A stretch of DNA of 64,000 bases from Wurfbainia villosa (GCA_025175895.1 CM045996.1:111279179-111343178); one strand, 5' to 3'. Positions 1-11,967 are shown, counted from the first letter of the stretch. Numbers and translations: made by a program. Notes: generated by a model from the letters alone, not told the origin.

Positions 1-2
1 TC

Positions 3-480
3 ATATGCTTTGAGTATAGGGAAGTAGGACACTATAAGAGCAAATGTCTAAAAAGAATTAAGAAGGTTCAGCCAACACCGAAGGCAAAGGAAAAGTCAAA
101 GGAGGCAGTGCCCCAAAACATAAGAGCAAGGAGCATATAGTATGTTTCAAGTGCAACAAACGGGGACATTATCGGTGCCAATGTCCTAGGGGGAGTCACC
201 CTCGGAAGGGCAAAGGAGAGATTTCAAATGTAGGGGGAGCTAAGGCAAACCCTAAGTTAAATTTAAACAATGCTCTTCCTTTATGTAATGTTAGAAAGCA
301 TGCTCAAATTTTATTGTTATCCATCATGACAAAAAGCATGCTAGAAATAGATTTTATTGTTTAGGTGTTAAGAGTTGTGAGATTAGATCCAAGGAAAAAT
401 CTAGAACCAACAATCCTAGAACTATTCTACCTAAGGAAACCATTGGGAAGATAGAGAATAACCTAGGCATTAATGTTAAA
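3..480 (+). pseudogene. Gag zinc-knuckle region of element I, degraded
   Basis: Two CCHC nucleocapsid motifs can be read in different frames. The first (about 6-47) keeps C, H and C, but its second cysteine is tyrosine, a one-base TGT-to-TAT change. The second (143-184) reads CFKCNKRGHYRCQC and is intact as C-X2-C-X4-H-X4-C. A stop at about 138 separates them and a stop closes the second frame near 362. CCHC knuckles in gag bind the element's RNA during packaging. A tandem pair is unusual beside A, B and F, which each show one. The frame changes show that this copy is dead. Confidence 0.7.
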
Positions 481-492
481 TAGACTAGACAT

Positions 493-1029
493 ATGCCTAG
501 GAAGAAGAATATATCAAGAGTCAATGAAAAATCAAAACTTGAGATATTAGAAATTGAAAATCAAGATTTGAGGTCAAGGCTTGAAAAATTAGAAAATACC
601 CTTTACAAGATGAAAAACTCAATTCAGGGTTCTAATGGTCAAAGTGTAGGAGTTAGGAGGCAAGAGCCTTCCAAGGATAGGAAAGGTTTGGGTCACAAGC
701 CTAAGTCCAAGGAAGCCATGTCATCCTACCATAATGTTCCATTTAATTATGGAACTAGTACTAGGTCTAGGAAAACTAAGGTCACAAGGGAAGTCATCCC
801 TAGAGTTGACCATGGTAAGTGTCTAGTGGCTAAGATTTCAAAAAAATCTAGGAAAGCCACTAACAAGGTTACAAGGGAAGCAATCCCTAGGGTTAATCTT
901 GATGAGACCAAAATGACCAAGGCTTCCAAGCCTATGAGGGTCATTAGGAAGGTACTAAGGGAAGATATCCCTAGTGAGTACCTTGTAAACCAAGGAGCTC
1001 CAATAGGTATTGGGTTCCTAGAAGTGTGA
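493..1029 (+). pseudogene. Gag C-terminal region of element I
   Basis: Open frame of 178 codons. Residues 15-45 form a charged, leucine-spaced stretch typical of a coiled coil (LEILEIENQDLRSRLEKLEN). The KGLGHKPK motif at about residues 65-72 corresponds to KGLGYK in the gag proteins of A, B and F. The last third holds three related units beginning KVTREVIPR, KVTREAIPR and KVLREDIPS; the last runs into EYLVN, matching IPKEYLVN of B. The ATG is only the first in the open stretch, because the true gag start lies upstream and out of frame. It ends where pol should begin. A host gene is unlikely given the zinc knuckles upstream and the LTR downstream. Confidence 0.7.
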
Positions 1030-2882
1030 TACCCTCGCGCTAGATGGGTTTAGGGTGTGCCAACCTTGAATGGATAGGTAGTTAACCTAACCATGGTAAA
1101 GGTGGTATTTTAGGACATTTTCAAGGTTTTGGGATTCCTTAGAAATGAGGTTGAATTATGTCCTAAAAGATTTTAGGATGTGCCAATGAATTTTATGGAA
1201 GTTGAAACATTGATCACAATTGACACAATTAGGTTAAGGGTCATGGTGTGTCATTTTAGATTTTTGGCACGCTTGGGAATTTGAGTTATTATGGCAAAAT
1301 GTACATAATTCTAGAAAATGGTAAATTTGCTTTAAAACTTAGGTATCCTATACCTTTGTATTTCATATATTTACCATGTTTGGTTTTCCATATGCCATAT
1401 CATGACATCATATTTCATTTAATCATATAAAATGTCATAATCATGCTTAGTTTGAATATGTCATGTTTATATTTAGGTCTATCTTTATGCCATGACATCA
1501 TGATTATTGGCAAATACTTTTAAATTATGCACATTCTTATGCCATGATCATCATTCATGCATTTAGGATAATTAAAATTGAATTAAGGACAATGACATAA
1601 TTTAAAGTCTCACTGTAAGGGAATCAAATAGTGTTGCTTAAAAAAATGCATGAAACCCTAAGAACCTGAACCCACATCTCACAAGAACATGTGAGATGTT
1701 AGGAAAATGAGTTAAGTTCAAGGTGCATAGATGTTGCATTTAGATGAAATCAAACTCATCTCAATCATAGGCATAAATCATGAGGAAAGCTAGTATACAA
1801 GTCATGTATACTTAGATCATAGACCATGATTGAAATTAAGGTTTTGAAATTATTTTGAAAAACCTTGGTGAAGCCTATCTTTCGATAGCAATCACCATTG
1901 AGAAGATTGAAATAAAGTTGGCTAAAAATATTGAAGGTTTCAATGCTTTTGAACTTTGTATCATTGTTTGAATTTAAAAGTTATTTTCATAAAAAACTAT
2001 TTTTCCCATATAGTGTTTGGCATGAGTAATGCATGGATGAAATTTCAAGATTTTTCGAATTTCCTAGAATTATTTATACATTTCTGAAATTCACCTGAAA
2101 ATTCGATTTCAGAAAATTCATAAACCAGTCGAGTCGGCGCCTCGATTGGAGATGCTGCCACTCGACTGGAGACTTCTCAGTCGACTGATAGCATTGTTTT
2201 TGGCTTAACAATATTAGTTTAAGCCATCTAAACATAACCCTAGGTTAGATAACTACTAATAAACCTCTAATATGCTTAGACAAGCATTGAAAGGGTGCGA
2301 TTTTCATTGGAAATGAATTGGAGAGTTAAATAGGGAAAAAATTCAAATTTTAAGGGAGTTTAAAGTTCAAGTTTGAACTTTTATCTTTATTGTTTTATTG
2401 TTTAAGGTTCCTATAGACTTAGGAACTCTCCAAGGACATTGTTGGTGCAATGATAAAGGGGGAGTAAGCCTTTAGTGGGAGATTACCCATCTAGGTATGA
2501 TGGATGATAGTTTATAAAAAGGGGAGAAAAATAGAAGATTGCTTTTCATTTAGTGATAGATCACTAAGGAGAATGAAGACATTCAAGATGATTTTTGACC
2601 AAGGGGGAGAAGGAAGAATCTCATTGGAAAATGAGATATGGTAAACCGTGGTAGACTTTTTGATGTATGTTAAAAAGGGAGAGAAATGGAACGGGTTAAG
2701 TTAGGATCTTGAGTTAGGATCAACCATAATATACACTAAACCCCAAAAATTTCAACCCTCATTTCCAAAATTCAAATTCTAAATTGGGAACTCTTCGTTA
2801 TGCTTTGGCATAAGAAGAGCCAAGTTGGGTTTATGATATAACCTAACTTAACGGTATTGTCAAACATCAAAAAGGAGGAGAT
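1030..2882 (+). other. Non-coding 3' internal region of element I with polypurine tract
   Basis: AT-rich sequence without a credible coding frame lies between the gag stop and the 3' LTR. It contains short CATGATCAT-type repeats like those in the matching segments of A and B. Two TCGACTGG motifs appear at about 2130-2190. The polypurine tract AAAAGGAGGAGAT ends at 2882 and primes plus-strand synthesis next to the LTR. Confidence 0.6.
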
Positions 2883-3227
2883 TATTGGTGCAATCAATCC
2901 AGATCATGATTGACCAGACTCAAGTAGGGTTTTGATGTTCGACAATGGTTTACAATGTGGTTTGACCATATGACTAGTGGATGATATAGGACATCCAAGG
3001 TCATATGAGAAAGACTATTGAAGAAATCCAAGTCGGTCAAGGTTGATCGGACACTTGGTGTGAAGAAGTCTAAGTATAGTGACTTGGCAAGGAAAAGTCC
3101 AAGTATGGATACTTGACAAGGGAAAATCCAAGTCGGTTAAGGAATATCGGATACTTGGTGTTGGAAAGACCAACGGGGAGTTGGCAAGGGAAGTCTCGGC
3201 TGGTTTGGGAGACCGTGCTTGGCAAGT

Positions 3228-3370
3228 GAAGTTTCGGACGAAGAGTCTTAGCAAATGAAGTCCCAGATGGGGAGTCTTGGCAGTGAAGTTCCAGACGAGG
3301 AGTCTTGGAAAATGAAGTCCCGGACGAGGAGTCTGGCAGTGAAGTCCCAAAGGCGTGGCCTCTTGGCAAA
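3228..3370 (+). repeat. 29-bp tandem repeats in element I LTR
   Basis: Four to five units of 27-29 bp follow one another, each beginning GAAGTYYC and carrying GAGTCTTGGCA (units start at 3228, 3257, 3285, 3314 and 3341). The F LTR holds a comparable array of about 26 bp at a similar distance from its sense start. Confidence 0.75.
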
Positions 3371-3559
3371 GGTAGACCCGAGAGCATGACGATAACTGTT
3401 GGAACCACTTGAAGGCTAGTGCAAGGATGAAGAGTCACAAACTCGAGGGATCCGAGAGGTGTGAGGCTGATGGAAGTGGGTTGAAGGCAGACCTAGGGTG
3501 AGTATCAAGTATGATGGGATCATACATGGGGTGTTAAACCTTAATGACTACCGAGCCTG

Positions 3560-4003
3560 GGTCACGATCTGGCTTCGCTTTAGGCAAACAAAAGCAAGGT
3601 GACCTCGACCAATGCCTCGACTTGATATTAGTCGAGGCGACACCTCGACTGGTAAGATGGAGTTGGGCGGTGGGATTTGGAAAGTTGAGATAGTGCTATG
3701 AAAGCACTCGACCAGCACCTCGACTAGACTGGACCACTCGACTGGCACCTCAACTAGTCATTCTGATGGAGGCACAGAAGTGAGGCACATTTGACCAGCC
3801 CCTCGACTAGGGCCCAGTCGAGGCGGCGCCTCGACTGGTTCACTTGACTAGATTCAAATAAGGTATGAAAACAACCAATCAAAAGTAAGGCAGACTCGAC
3901 TAGCGCCTCAATTAGGGTACCAGTCGAGGCAGTGCATCGACTAGCGAGGTGACCGTTGTGCTGCAATGTTCGAAATCAGGAGGCTTCAATGGGGATTTAT
4001 ATG
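3560..4003 (+). promoter_or_regulatory. Palindrome cluster and TATA box in element I LTR
   Basis: Half-sites TCGACTGG and CCAGTCGA recur many times between 3600 and 3950. The best is a perfect inverted repeat at 3814-3838 with arms CCAGTCGAGGC and GCCTCGACTGG around GGC. The cluster ends about 50 bp before the TATA-like element at 3996-4003, where a U3 enhancer would sit. Function is inferred from position only. Confidence 0.5.
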
Positions 4004-4494
4004 AGGAGGTTGTGGGCATCTTCAAGAGAGGTTAGAGGGGTGATTTGAGGCCAAGTGTTGCTGCATTTCAGGGTCTTTAAAGTCATCCCAAAGAAACCAA
4101 CAAGCAAGCATTCAAAAGCCCTAACTTATAAAGTGTGTTAACTTATTTTTCATTTGCTTTTGTAATTGTTATATTTGCTTGTTGTATCTTGTTCTTATTG
4201 TTGTAAGAGACTAGTAAGTGGTTTCTCCACCTCCGGTGTGTCACCGAGAAGGAGAAGTTTGATAATGGTGGTGTGCATCACTAGAGCTCGCTAGGGCTTG
4301 GCCGTGGAGTAGGAACTAGGGTTATGAACCACCTAAAATCCATATGTCATATTTGTGTTGTATTTTGTTCTTGTATTAGTATTAGTATTTATATTTCTAC
4401 TGCGTACTAACAATCGTAGACAAGCACGATGAATCCAAGCGAAGAAATCGACGAATTGCTATTCACCCCTCTAGCGATCAATGATTCTTATACA

Positions 4495-4696
4495 ATAGAG
4501 TGAGTGGTACTCGGACACTCGGGCATGCACAGTTCTCGGCATGTTCAGATAGATGTGCTCGGGCATATGTCTTACTCGAGTGCTTCGTGGTGTTCGGGCG
4601 CATCGCGGTATCGAGTTCGTCGAGGTACTTGGGAAATGGTGCTCGGGCAATGCGGTGCCTTGGCAAGATGCGGAGCTTGGGAGCAAAGGTGCTCGG
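4495..4696 (+). repeat. TGCTCGG-rich sequence, left of solo LTR J
   Basis: Degenerate repeats of GTGCTCGGGC lie between element I and the solo LTR. Removing J joins this segment to the clearer 16-bp array that begins at 6851. I see no gene; the short open frames on both strands follow the repeat. Confidence 0.6.
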
Positions 4697-6850
4697 TGTT
4701 AGTTATATATGAGAGATGTCCTAAGGCAATTGCCTTATGTTTAAACCATTTATATGATAAATGAAGATTCACTATTTGAGTATACATGTTTTCATGCATT
4801 TGATTAGATCTTAAACTCATTTACTGAATGTCCACAATACGATTCACAACATGAGAGAATTTATGATTGGATCACAACTAGTGAGTATCTCTACATGTGT
4901 AATTGTGATGTATTGGAATTATCCCTAGTCGATGAATTGATGGATTTGGACATCATCAATTCTGTCGAGACTAGCACGAGGTATACTCCTTGGTGTATCC
5001 AAGCAGCTGATTCTCACTAGCTGGAGACATTGTGATGTCCGGAGTTAATCGTGGATGCTAGTTATAGTAACTAGTTCATTAGAGTGACCAGCTGTAAGAC
5101 TTCATATGGTTTTCTACATATATGGATATGTCAATGAAGTTCATACTGCAGCTTAAGTGTAATGTTCCTTTGACTTGCAGTATTCAAGTCATCTTGGTCA
5201 TGAAGACTTATGCTTTGACATCTTAAGCAAGCATATCTGTGGAGATGTGGACCCGGGATGATTGGGTATAAGTCAAAGTGACCGAACGTGTTTGAATAGC
5301 CTATAAAGGATTCACCACTCCTTGTGAGGAGATGTATACCTATGGTCTCTCGTCGGATTGTTACCAAAGTCTTTGACTAAAGTATTACATGTTTAGAGTA
5401 AGGTACTCTTGGATACATGTGCAGTAACTAGAATCCGTAGGATGAGGAAATGATACTTGGGCTAGGTGTGACATAGTCAGCCTAGTGGGGACTGACACTA
5501 TAGACCATGTTATGAACCAAGTGGGTATAAGATGTGTGAAGAGAACGGGACATGATTCATTATAGCTGCTGAAGGGTTTCATAAATGGTTCTGGATCAAC
5601 TGTTAATTTTTCGATTAATTAGGGATCATAATGTACTACTAGGTGCCACTCATGATCGTTCTATAATTAATGGTTAATTATAGATGACCAACATAAATCG
5701 GGAACCTATTTGGTCACACGCACAACGAGCGTAATTCAAAGGATTTAAAATGAGCTTGAGAATGAGATTCTCAGACCGAGAGAAACTAGATTTGGTTGGA
5801 CCAAACAAGGAGCGAGCATGAAATTATTTCAGTCGCAATTGAAGCATGGATGAGTCGTATCTTATGAAGACATGATGGATGAACCAAATTGGTTTGGTTC
5901 TAATCCAATGGCGAAGAATAAACCAAAGGGGTTTGGTTTGTTTTAAACGAATGAACAAAAGTTGGTTCGGTTCGTTTTAACTTAAAATAGACCAACGCGG
6001 TTTGGTTTATTTTAACTTAAGTTATTGGAATGGGTTAACGGGTTTTGGTTATGAACCAATAGTCGTGAGGAGAATGTGTTCTCTATAAAAACATAGCTTA
6101 AGGGTTTTTCGTGGATAACTTGTGGGTTGGAAAACCTAGCCACCGCCGTGCCGCGCCCACCTTGTCGGGCCTAAGCTGCCGGTCATCCTCTGACGACCCT
6201 CCGGCGATGTCCCTTGGCTCCGGTGACCAAGGTACAGTCGGCCTTCCTCCTTTGGGCTGGTGCAACTCCTCCACCAAGCTGTCTATTTTTCTGGATAGCT
6301 CTTTCCTTTCGTGTCAGAGCATTGTTTGGATGACATTTGGAGCTCTGACAGTGGATACCTTGCCAGGGATTCGATCTCTGGTAATCCTCATAGGTGGAGG
6401 ACGAAGGATTCGTCAAAAAGTTGACGAATACCTCTCCGGAGAAGCGAGTTTTGGGGACTCGATTTCTAATTCAAATTTTGATTCGGATTGTGATCTTCTC
6501 TCGATCACATCGTTTTCAACACGAGGCTAGTGACTCTTACGAAGACGAGGCTTGTGGCTTTGTGAAGCAATCCCGATGATACTCGGCGTGGATATGGATA
6601 GAGACGATTCTAGCGAGAGTCACTTCGATTGATGTCATTCCCGCTGCACGTGATATGTCAGGAATAACTAGAGTAATTTCTTTTATTGTAAAATTTGAAT
6701 TTATGATTATGTCTACACATGTTGTACTATGCATGCGTGTGATGTGTATGTTGTAATAAATTAGATTTATTACTTTTTAATTCTTCCGTTGTGCACATGT
6801 TTACGAAACATATACAAACACACACTCGCCGCGGTGCTGAAAATCCAACA
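4697..6850 (+). mobile_element. Solo LTR J (Copia, related to element K)
   Basis: A 2154-bp sequence starting TGTTAGTTAT and ending AATCCAACA is flanked on both sides by the perfect duplication CTCGG (4692-4696 and 6851-6855). There is no internal region, so it is a solo LTR left by recombination between two LTRs. Its body shares blocks with the K LTR in the same order: the GAGAGATGTCCTAAG start, GACTAGCAC, and CAGCTGCTGAAGGG near 5570. The TATA box TATAAAA is at 6084-6090. An open frame at 6111-6530 lies downstream of it, with no recognisable domain. Confidence 0.9.
5882..6090 (+). promoter_or_regulatory. Reiterated GGTTTGGTT motifs and TATA box of J
   Basis: AACCAAATTGGTTTGGTT near 5883 and further GGTTTGGTT or GGTTCGGTTC copies to about 6010 form direct and inverted repeats ending about 75 bp before TATAAAA (6084-6090). 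The arrangement parallels palindrome clusters upstream of TATA in the other LTR families here. Confidence 0.5.
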
Positions 6851-7100
6851 CTCGGGTGACGAGGTGCTCAGGTGATGCAGTGCTCGCGCGACTCGGTGAG
6901 AGGGCGATGCAGTCCTCAGGCGACGGGGTGCTCATGCGACACGGTGCACGGGCGATGTGGTGCTCGAGCGACACGGTGCTTGGACGATGCGGTGCTCAAG
7001 CGACATGATTCTCGGATGACGTGGTGCTCAGATGACTTAGTGCTCACAGCGAGACGTGGTGCTCGAGCGACCCGAGACTGAGGTGCTTGAGCGCTATAAA
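6851..7100 (+). repeat. 16-bp minisatellite
   Basis: About fourteen imperfect 16-bp units with approximate consensus GGTGCTCGGGCGACGC. Unit starts stay in 16-bp register through most of the block. The first five bases are the target duplication of J, so J inserted at the edge of this array. The short open frames here are by-products of the repeat. Confidence 0.8.
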
Positions 7101-7856
7101 TACTCGGGCAACATAGAGTCGAGTACATGATGCTCGGTTGTGCTTGGAACTCGGGATTAGGTACTCAGGATGAGCTAGTTCTCAATGCTCGGGACTAGCA
7201 CAGAGCTTAGTTCTCGGGAGAGCCGTGTTTCCATGTTTCTCAGTCGGGAGTGCTCGACGGGTACTCACAGTGCTCGGGAGATCCACGATTCTCAATTGGC
7301 GTAGCTCAGCAAGTACTTAGCGATTCTTGAGAGTGCTCAATAGGGCTCGAATGAGCTTGGAAGTGCTTGACACAACACCAAGGTGCTCAGTACAGAGCCA
7401 AGATGCTCGTCACAGTGCTGAGATGCTCGACACAGCGTCGAGATGCTCGGTACAATGCCGAGGTGCTTGGCACAAGAAGGTGCTTGATGCAAGTCCGAGC
7501 CAATTCGGACTTGAAAGTGTTGGAATAGGTTGAGTGTCCAAAATACACTTGGACTTAGCCAAAGAGTAGGAGTAGTCCACTTGGACTAGGCCTAGGCCGA
7601 GTGTCTGAAATACACTTGGACTTAGCCCAGAGAGTGGGAGTAGTCCACTCAGACTAGGCCTACACCGAGTGTCTTAGAGAAGACGAAGAGATCTAACTAT
7701 GAGATATGTGACAAAGAGCTGTCGGTGTTTGGCGATGTGTAGACCCTCAAAGTGGTGCATAGGCTTACCAAGAGTATTATAGTACATGTGACTATTTGTG
7801 TACCACATCTTAATTTAAATGGTGAGATACGATTATAGGTTATGATGTATGGTGTT
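7101..7856 (+). repeat. Degenerate TGCTCGG repeats and a duplicated 60-70-bp unit
   Basis: TGCTCGGnnC-type words continue to about 7540 without a fixed period. Then a unit containing ATACACTTGGACTTAGCC and GTAGTCCACTYRGACTAGGC occurs twice in tandem (about 7545-7605 and 7606-7675). The remaining stretch to 7856 shows nothing I recognise. This may be part of an older unassigned LTR. Confidence 0.5.
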
Positions 7857-9858
7857 TGTTGATTTATACATGTTGTAATAGAGAGATGTCCTAAGACAAT
7901 CACCTTAGATGTTATCAATAAAATCCACTATTTTAGTGTACATTATATATATATTTGATTGGATCTTAAACTCATATACTGAAGTCCACAATATGATACA
8001 TAACATTAGAGAAATTATGATTAGATCATAATTAGTGAGTATCTCATCAATGTAATTATATAAGTATTGAAACTATTCCTAGTTGATGAATTGATGATAT
8101 TGGACATCATTAATTCTATGAGACTAGCACATGTTATGCTCCTTGGTTTATCCAAGCATTTGGTACTCATTAAATGAAAGTATAGGGATGCTGAGAGTGA
8201 ACATGTGGATGCTAGTTAGGGTAATTAGTTCATTGGAGTGACCTATGAAACTTCATATGGTTCTTTATGTCGATGAAGTTTCATTGTAGCTCAAGTACAA
8301 GTCTCCTTAGACTTGAGGTATTCAAGTAATCTTGATCATGGCGACTTATCCTTTGAATTCTTCGCAACCATCTCCATAGGAGGTATCACTCCGGGATGAT
8401 TGGGCATAAGTCAAAGTGATCGAAGATGTTTGAATAACCCACAGAGGATTTACCATTCTTGTTAAAAGGAGATGTATACCCTAGGCCTCTTGTTAGAATT
8501 GTTACTTAGAAATCTCTTGCTAGAGTAAGCATGTTAAGAAGATAGTCTTCTTGGACACATGTAGGGAGTAATTTGAATCCACAGGATAAGGAACTAACTT
8601 GGGCTAGGTGTGCCGTAGTCAGCCTAGTGGGGATGAACACTATAGACCATGCCATGAACCAAGTGGGTATAGGATGAGTGAAAGGAACAAGGCACAAACA
8701 ACTATAGCTGCTGAAGGGATCAGAATTGTTCTGAAGTCAATGATGACTTTTCGATCAATTGGGGATCATGATATACTGCTAAGTGTCACTTATAATCTAT
8801 TTATAACTAACGGTTAGTTATAAATTACCAACATAGCCGAGAACCTATTAGGTCACATGCACAATGGTGTCTCAAGAAACATAAAGCAAGTTAGAGAATA
8901 TGATTCTCAAAGAGACAGAGGTTATGTCTAGTTTAACTAGACTAATAAGACACAAGTATTGGTTATTTATAAAAGAGTTTATGAATGGATCAACTTTATT
9001 GGGTTCTAGAAATGTTCTAAAACCTAATAGCCCAAGATGGAAGATGGAGAATGGTCCATAACCCACAAGCCCATTAACAAGTTCATGATTGTAATTCAAT
9101 GAATGAGAGGGCTTTCTTGGAGATGAAGGAGGAAGAAGAAAAATCACACACCTCTTCCCCTTCCTCATAATGGTGGCCGACCAAAATTAAATTAGGCGAG
9201 AAGAGTTTCTAAAATTCTTCATGAAGAAGAGTCTTTTGGGTTTCTTGAAACCCCCTATTTTAGCCTCCACTTCCTCTTCTTCTTAATGATGTAGGAGGCC
9301 ACATAAATAGAGTAGGGAGGGAGTTTCTTTAGGTGTTTCTATATAAGCAAGAGAAGAAATGAGATCTCTAAAAGGTTTTGAAGTTTTAAGCCTGAAGCTT
9401 CATGCTTCTTGAGAAACACTAAGCTACTCCTCCTTGAGTTCTTATGTCGTCTCCCCTCTTCTCATTCTTCTCCATGCATCGCTAGTATGGTTCGGAGAGG
9501 AAAGCTTGTGGCCTTTGAGAAGGTTGTCTTGCGAAGATCTAGCATGGATATCGATAGAAGCAAGGTTGGTTAATCTTGCTTTAGGTTTCTACAGATTTGT
9601 GAAATATCATGAAGGTATGATCCTTTATCTCTAACCCTATTACATTTATGTGTTGATTTATGATTAAAGACAAGGAAGCTTGGAAGGGGTTCTATGAGAT
9701 GCAGCAAAATTTTTATTTTAAGCTGCGCTTGCATTCCGTAGGATCTCGACCTCTTGATATTGAGCACTGTATGACGGTAGCTTGATGATTCCACGAGGCC
9801 TAACAAGTAGTATCATAGCTTTGTTGGATTGATCTTTGTGATACCACATGAACCAACA
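7857..9858 (+). repeat. 5' LTR of Copia element K
   Basis: It begins TGTTGATTTATACATG (a start at 7871, TGTTGTAATAG, is also possible) and ends AACCAACA at 9858, followed by a decayed primer site. It shares ordered blocks with solo LTR J. The TATA box TATATAAGC is at 9340-9348. Open frames inside are non-coding by context. Confidence 0.7.
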
Positions 9859-9860
9859 AG

Positions 9861-9872
9861 TGGAATCAGAAC
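9861..9872 (+). other. Primer-binding site of K (decayed, tRNA-iMet type)
   Basis: TGGAATCAGAAC directly follows the LTR. The usual Copia site is TGGTATCAGAGC, complementary to the 3' end of initiator methionine tRNA; here it has a T-to-A and a G-to-A change. Confidence 0.6.
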
Positions 9873-10020
9873 GTTATGAACGATCTCTGATTTCTAACAA
9901 TACGCTCATCTTGTAATTTGTATTCGAGTCATTTGAGTCTTGATGATTAGTATGGTATACAAAGTTGAGATATTAAGCATCGTGTGTCACTAAAGTCTCT
10001 CTATTCTGTGTGATAGAGAC

Positions 10021-10383
10021 ATGACTGCAAGAAAGAATGTCATACTGGATCTCGTGAAGGGAGATAAATTGAACAGTGACAACTATGACATTTGGCATCA
10101 GAAAGTTTAATTTGTCTTTGAGGAACAAGAACTCAGGGAGATTCTTAAGCATGAGATGGTGGACCCTGAGGAGGGTACCATAGCTCAGGAGAGACGAGAT
10201 TATGAGGTATATCATGCTTGGAAAAAGAAGGATGGCCATGCTAGAGTAATTCTTCTTAGCAGTATGCACGATGAGCTAATCCCAATTGATGACCAGTATC
10301 CTATAACAATTTCGGTCTGACATGCTCTTAAAGAGCATTATGGCACCCTGTCAACTCCTAAGTTGAGGATGCTGACTGATCAG
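10021..10383 (+). pseudogene. Copia gag N-terminal fragment (element K)
   Basis: Reading from ATG at 10021 gives MTARKNVILDLVKGDKLNSD, then NYDIWHQKV. This is the N-terminal pattern of Copia gag (UBN2 / gag-polypeptide family), in which a short leader precedes N-Y-x-x-W. Two in-frame stops interrupt it, TAA near 10108 and TGA near 10318; both fit a C-to-T change in CAA and CGA codons. Homology stops at 10383, where element L begins with TGAGAATCAC, so the rest of gag and pol were displaced by that insertion. Gag would form the virus-like particle. The fragment is dead. Confidence 0.75.
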
Positions 10384-11509
10384 TGAGAATCACATGCCTA
10401 TTTTAGGGTTTATTTAGTATGTTTTCCTAGTATTTTATACACATAACATGAATAAAATATAGAATTTACTTTAATGTTTCATTTTTAGTTCACATGACTA
10501 TGGTTTCTATGTTTTTACTCTCAGGAGGGACCAAAGGAGGCATAATTATCACGCCTCGAGAGTATACTTGTCCGTCGATCGGACGATACCCTCTAGTGGC
10601 AATATAAGATACAAATCGATACAAGGCTCAAATAGATGTTGGTACATACAAACTATAAATCACAGTGAAATAACACTGACAAATAATAGAAATACAAGGA
10701 GTTAAATATGCATACCGGTGCGACTTTGACACAACAAGAAAACATAATTGAATCCAACATCCAAACCAAAACTACAATAAAGGCCAAATACATAACAACA
10801 AAACCATATACCAAAATGCAGAATAAATACAGGATGAAATCCAAAACAAATAATCCAAAATAATACAACACCAATATGGAATAAAATCCAAACACTCGGT
10901 GTGAGATGGTATCAGCTAGCAGAGCTCCGAGCACACCAAGGAATCTTCTACTTGCTATCTGGGCGACAGGAAAACCCAAGGTCTGTGGTGGTGAGTATAA
11001 GACTCAGTGGTATATGAAAGATAGTGTATGAATATCATACAACATATGGAGATCAACAAGTATACAGTCTTAAAGGTAATACCAAATAACCATCAGTATA
11101 AATATAATCAATGCCTATACTAAACAGATCCACCAGATATAATGTAATGTACTGACATACTTGAAAGTCTGCAATGACATAAATCATGACAACCTAAGCA
11201 AATATACAACAATGTAACACATACAAATAACATGCATGAACAACATCACACTTGTGATCAACTCATAATCATATGAACAACGTAAAATCAAATACAGTAA
11301 TCAAATTGATCCATCCTACATGGTATCATAAGATTAATCAACGGTTATATACCAATCTGATCTATCCAATGCAATATCACAATTAAATATAGCTCATAAT
11401 CATCTGAGCTCCATATAACAATATGTAATATGTAAATGACATGTATGACAATGTACAACCAAATGCAACAATCGTAGCTCATCCAAATGCAACATCTCAC
11501 GACATATGC

Positions 11510-11843
11510 AATATGTATCACACACAAATATATATGCCACCACACATGGCTACGCCGCCGCACATGACAATGCAGATGCAATATGTATCATATACATATA
11601 CGCCACCATACATGGCTATGCCACCACATATGACAATGTAGATGTAATATGTATCATATACATATACGCCACCACACATGGCTATGCCACCACATGTGGC
11701 AATGCATCAACAATATGTATCATATACATATACACGACCGCTCATGGCTATGCCACCACACATGGCAATGCATCAACAATCTGTATCTCACACATATATG
11801 CCACCATACATGGCTATGCCACCACACATGGAAATGCATGAGC
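11510..11843 (+). repeat. 66-bp tandem array
   Basis: Five units start AATATGTATC or AATCTGTATC at 11510, 11580, 11646, 11712 and 11778; the first is 70 bp and the others exactly 66 bp. Each carries the sub-repeat CCACCACACATGGCTATGCC. Because 66 is a multiple of three, the array yields long repetitive open frames, which I do not regard as genes. Confidence 0.9.
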
Positions 11844-11967
11844 AATAAAACAATCAAGCCTACAATTATATTCATCACTCACACTAGTGGTATAACATGA
11901 TGATCCAATCAAAAACTACAACTGTACTCAGACCCATGTACTTATGCAACATCTATATATATCAACC

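Larger units (their letters stand above)
1..4494 (+). mobile_element. Element I: SIRE-like Copia, gag-only 3' portion
   Basis: Plus-strand LTR retrotransposon cut by the window start. In order it holds two zinc-knuckle remnants, the gag C-terminal region, about 1.85 kb without coding sequence, a polypurine tract and a 3' LTR. The gag tail carries the IP-x-EYLVN motif seen at the gag end of elements A and B. No protease, integrase or reverse transcriptase follows, so the element appears pol-less. The polypurine tract (2869-2882) and LTR start match element F in mirror image. The 5' part lies outside the window, so total size is unknown. Confidence 0.8.
2883..4494 (+). repeat. 3' LTR of element I
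   Basis: It starts TATTGGTGCAAT right after the polypurine tract, against TGTTGGTGCAAC in F, so the terminal TG has mutated. It ends near CTTATACA around 4494. The CTATTCACCCCTCTAGC block near the end corresponds to the CTAATCACC...CTCTAGCC block at the end of the F LTR in sense orientation. A TATA-like TTTATATG lies at 3996-4003. The right edge is uncertain by a few bases because no partner LTR is in the window. Confidence 0.7.

Noticed and set aside
3015..3438. Minus-strand open frames over 100 codons
   Set aside because: They follow the 29-bp repeats of the element I LTR and have no homology I recognise.
6111..6530. 139-codon open frame MDNLWVGKPSHRR...
   Set aside because: It lies inside solo LTR J just downstream of its TATA box and has no recognised domain; LTR leader sequence explains it.
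11506..11841. 111-codon repetitive open frame
   Set aside because: It is produced by the 66-bp tandem array, whose period keeps the frame open.
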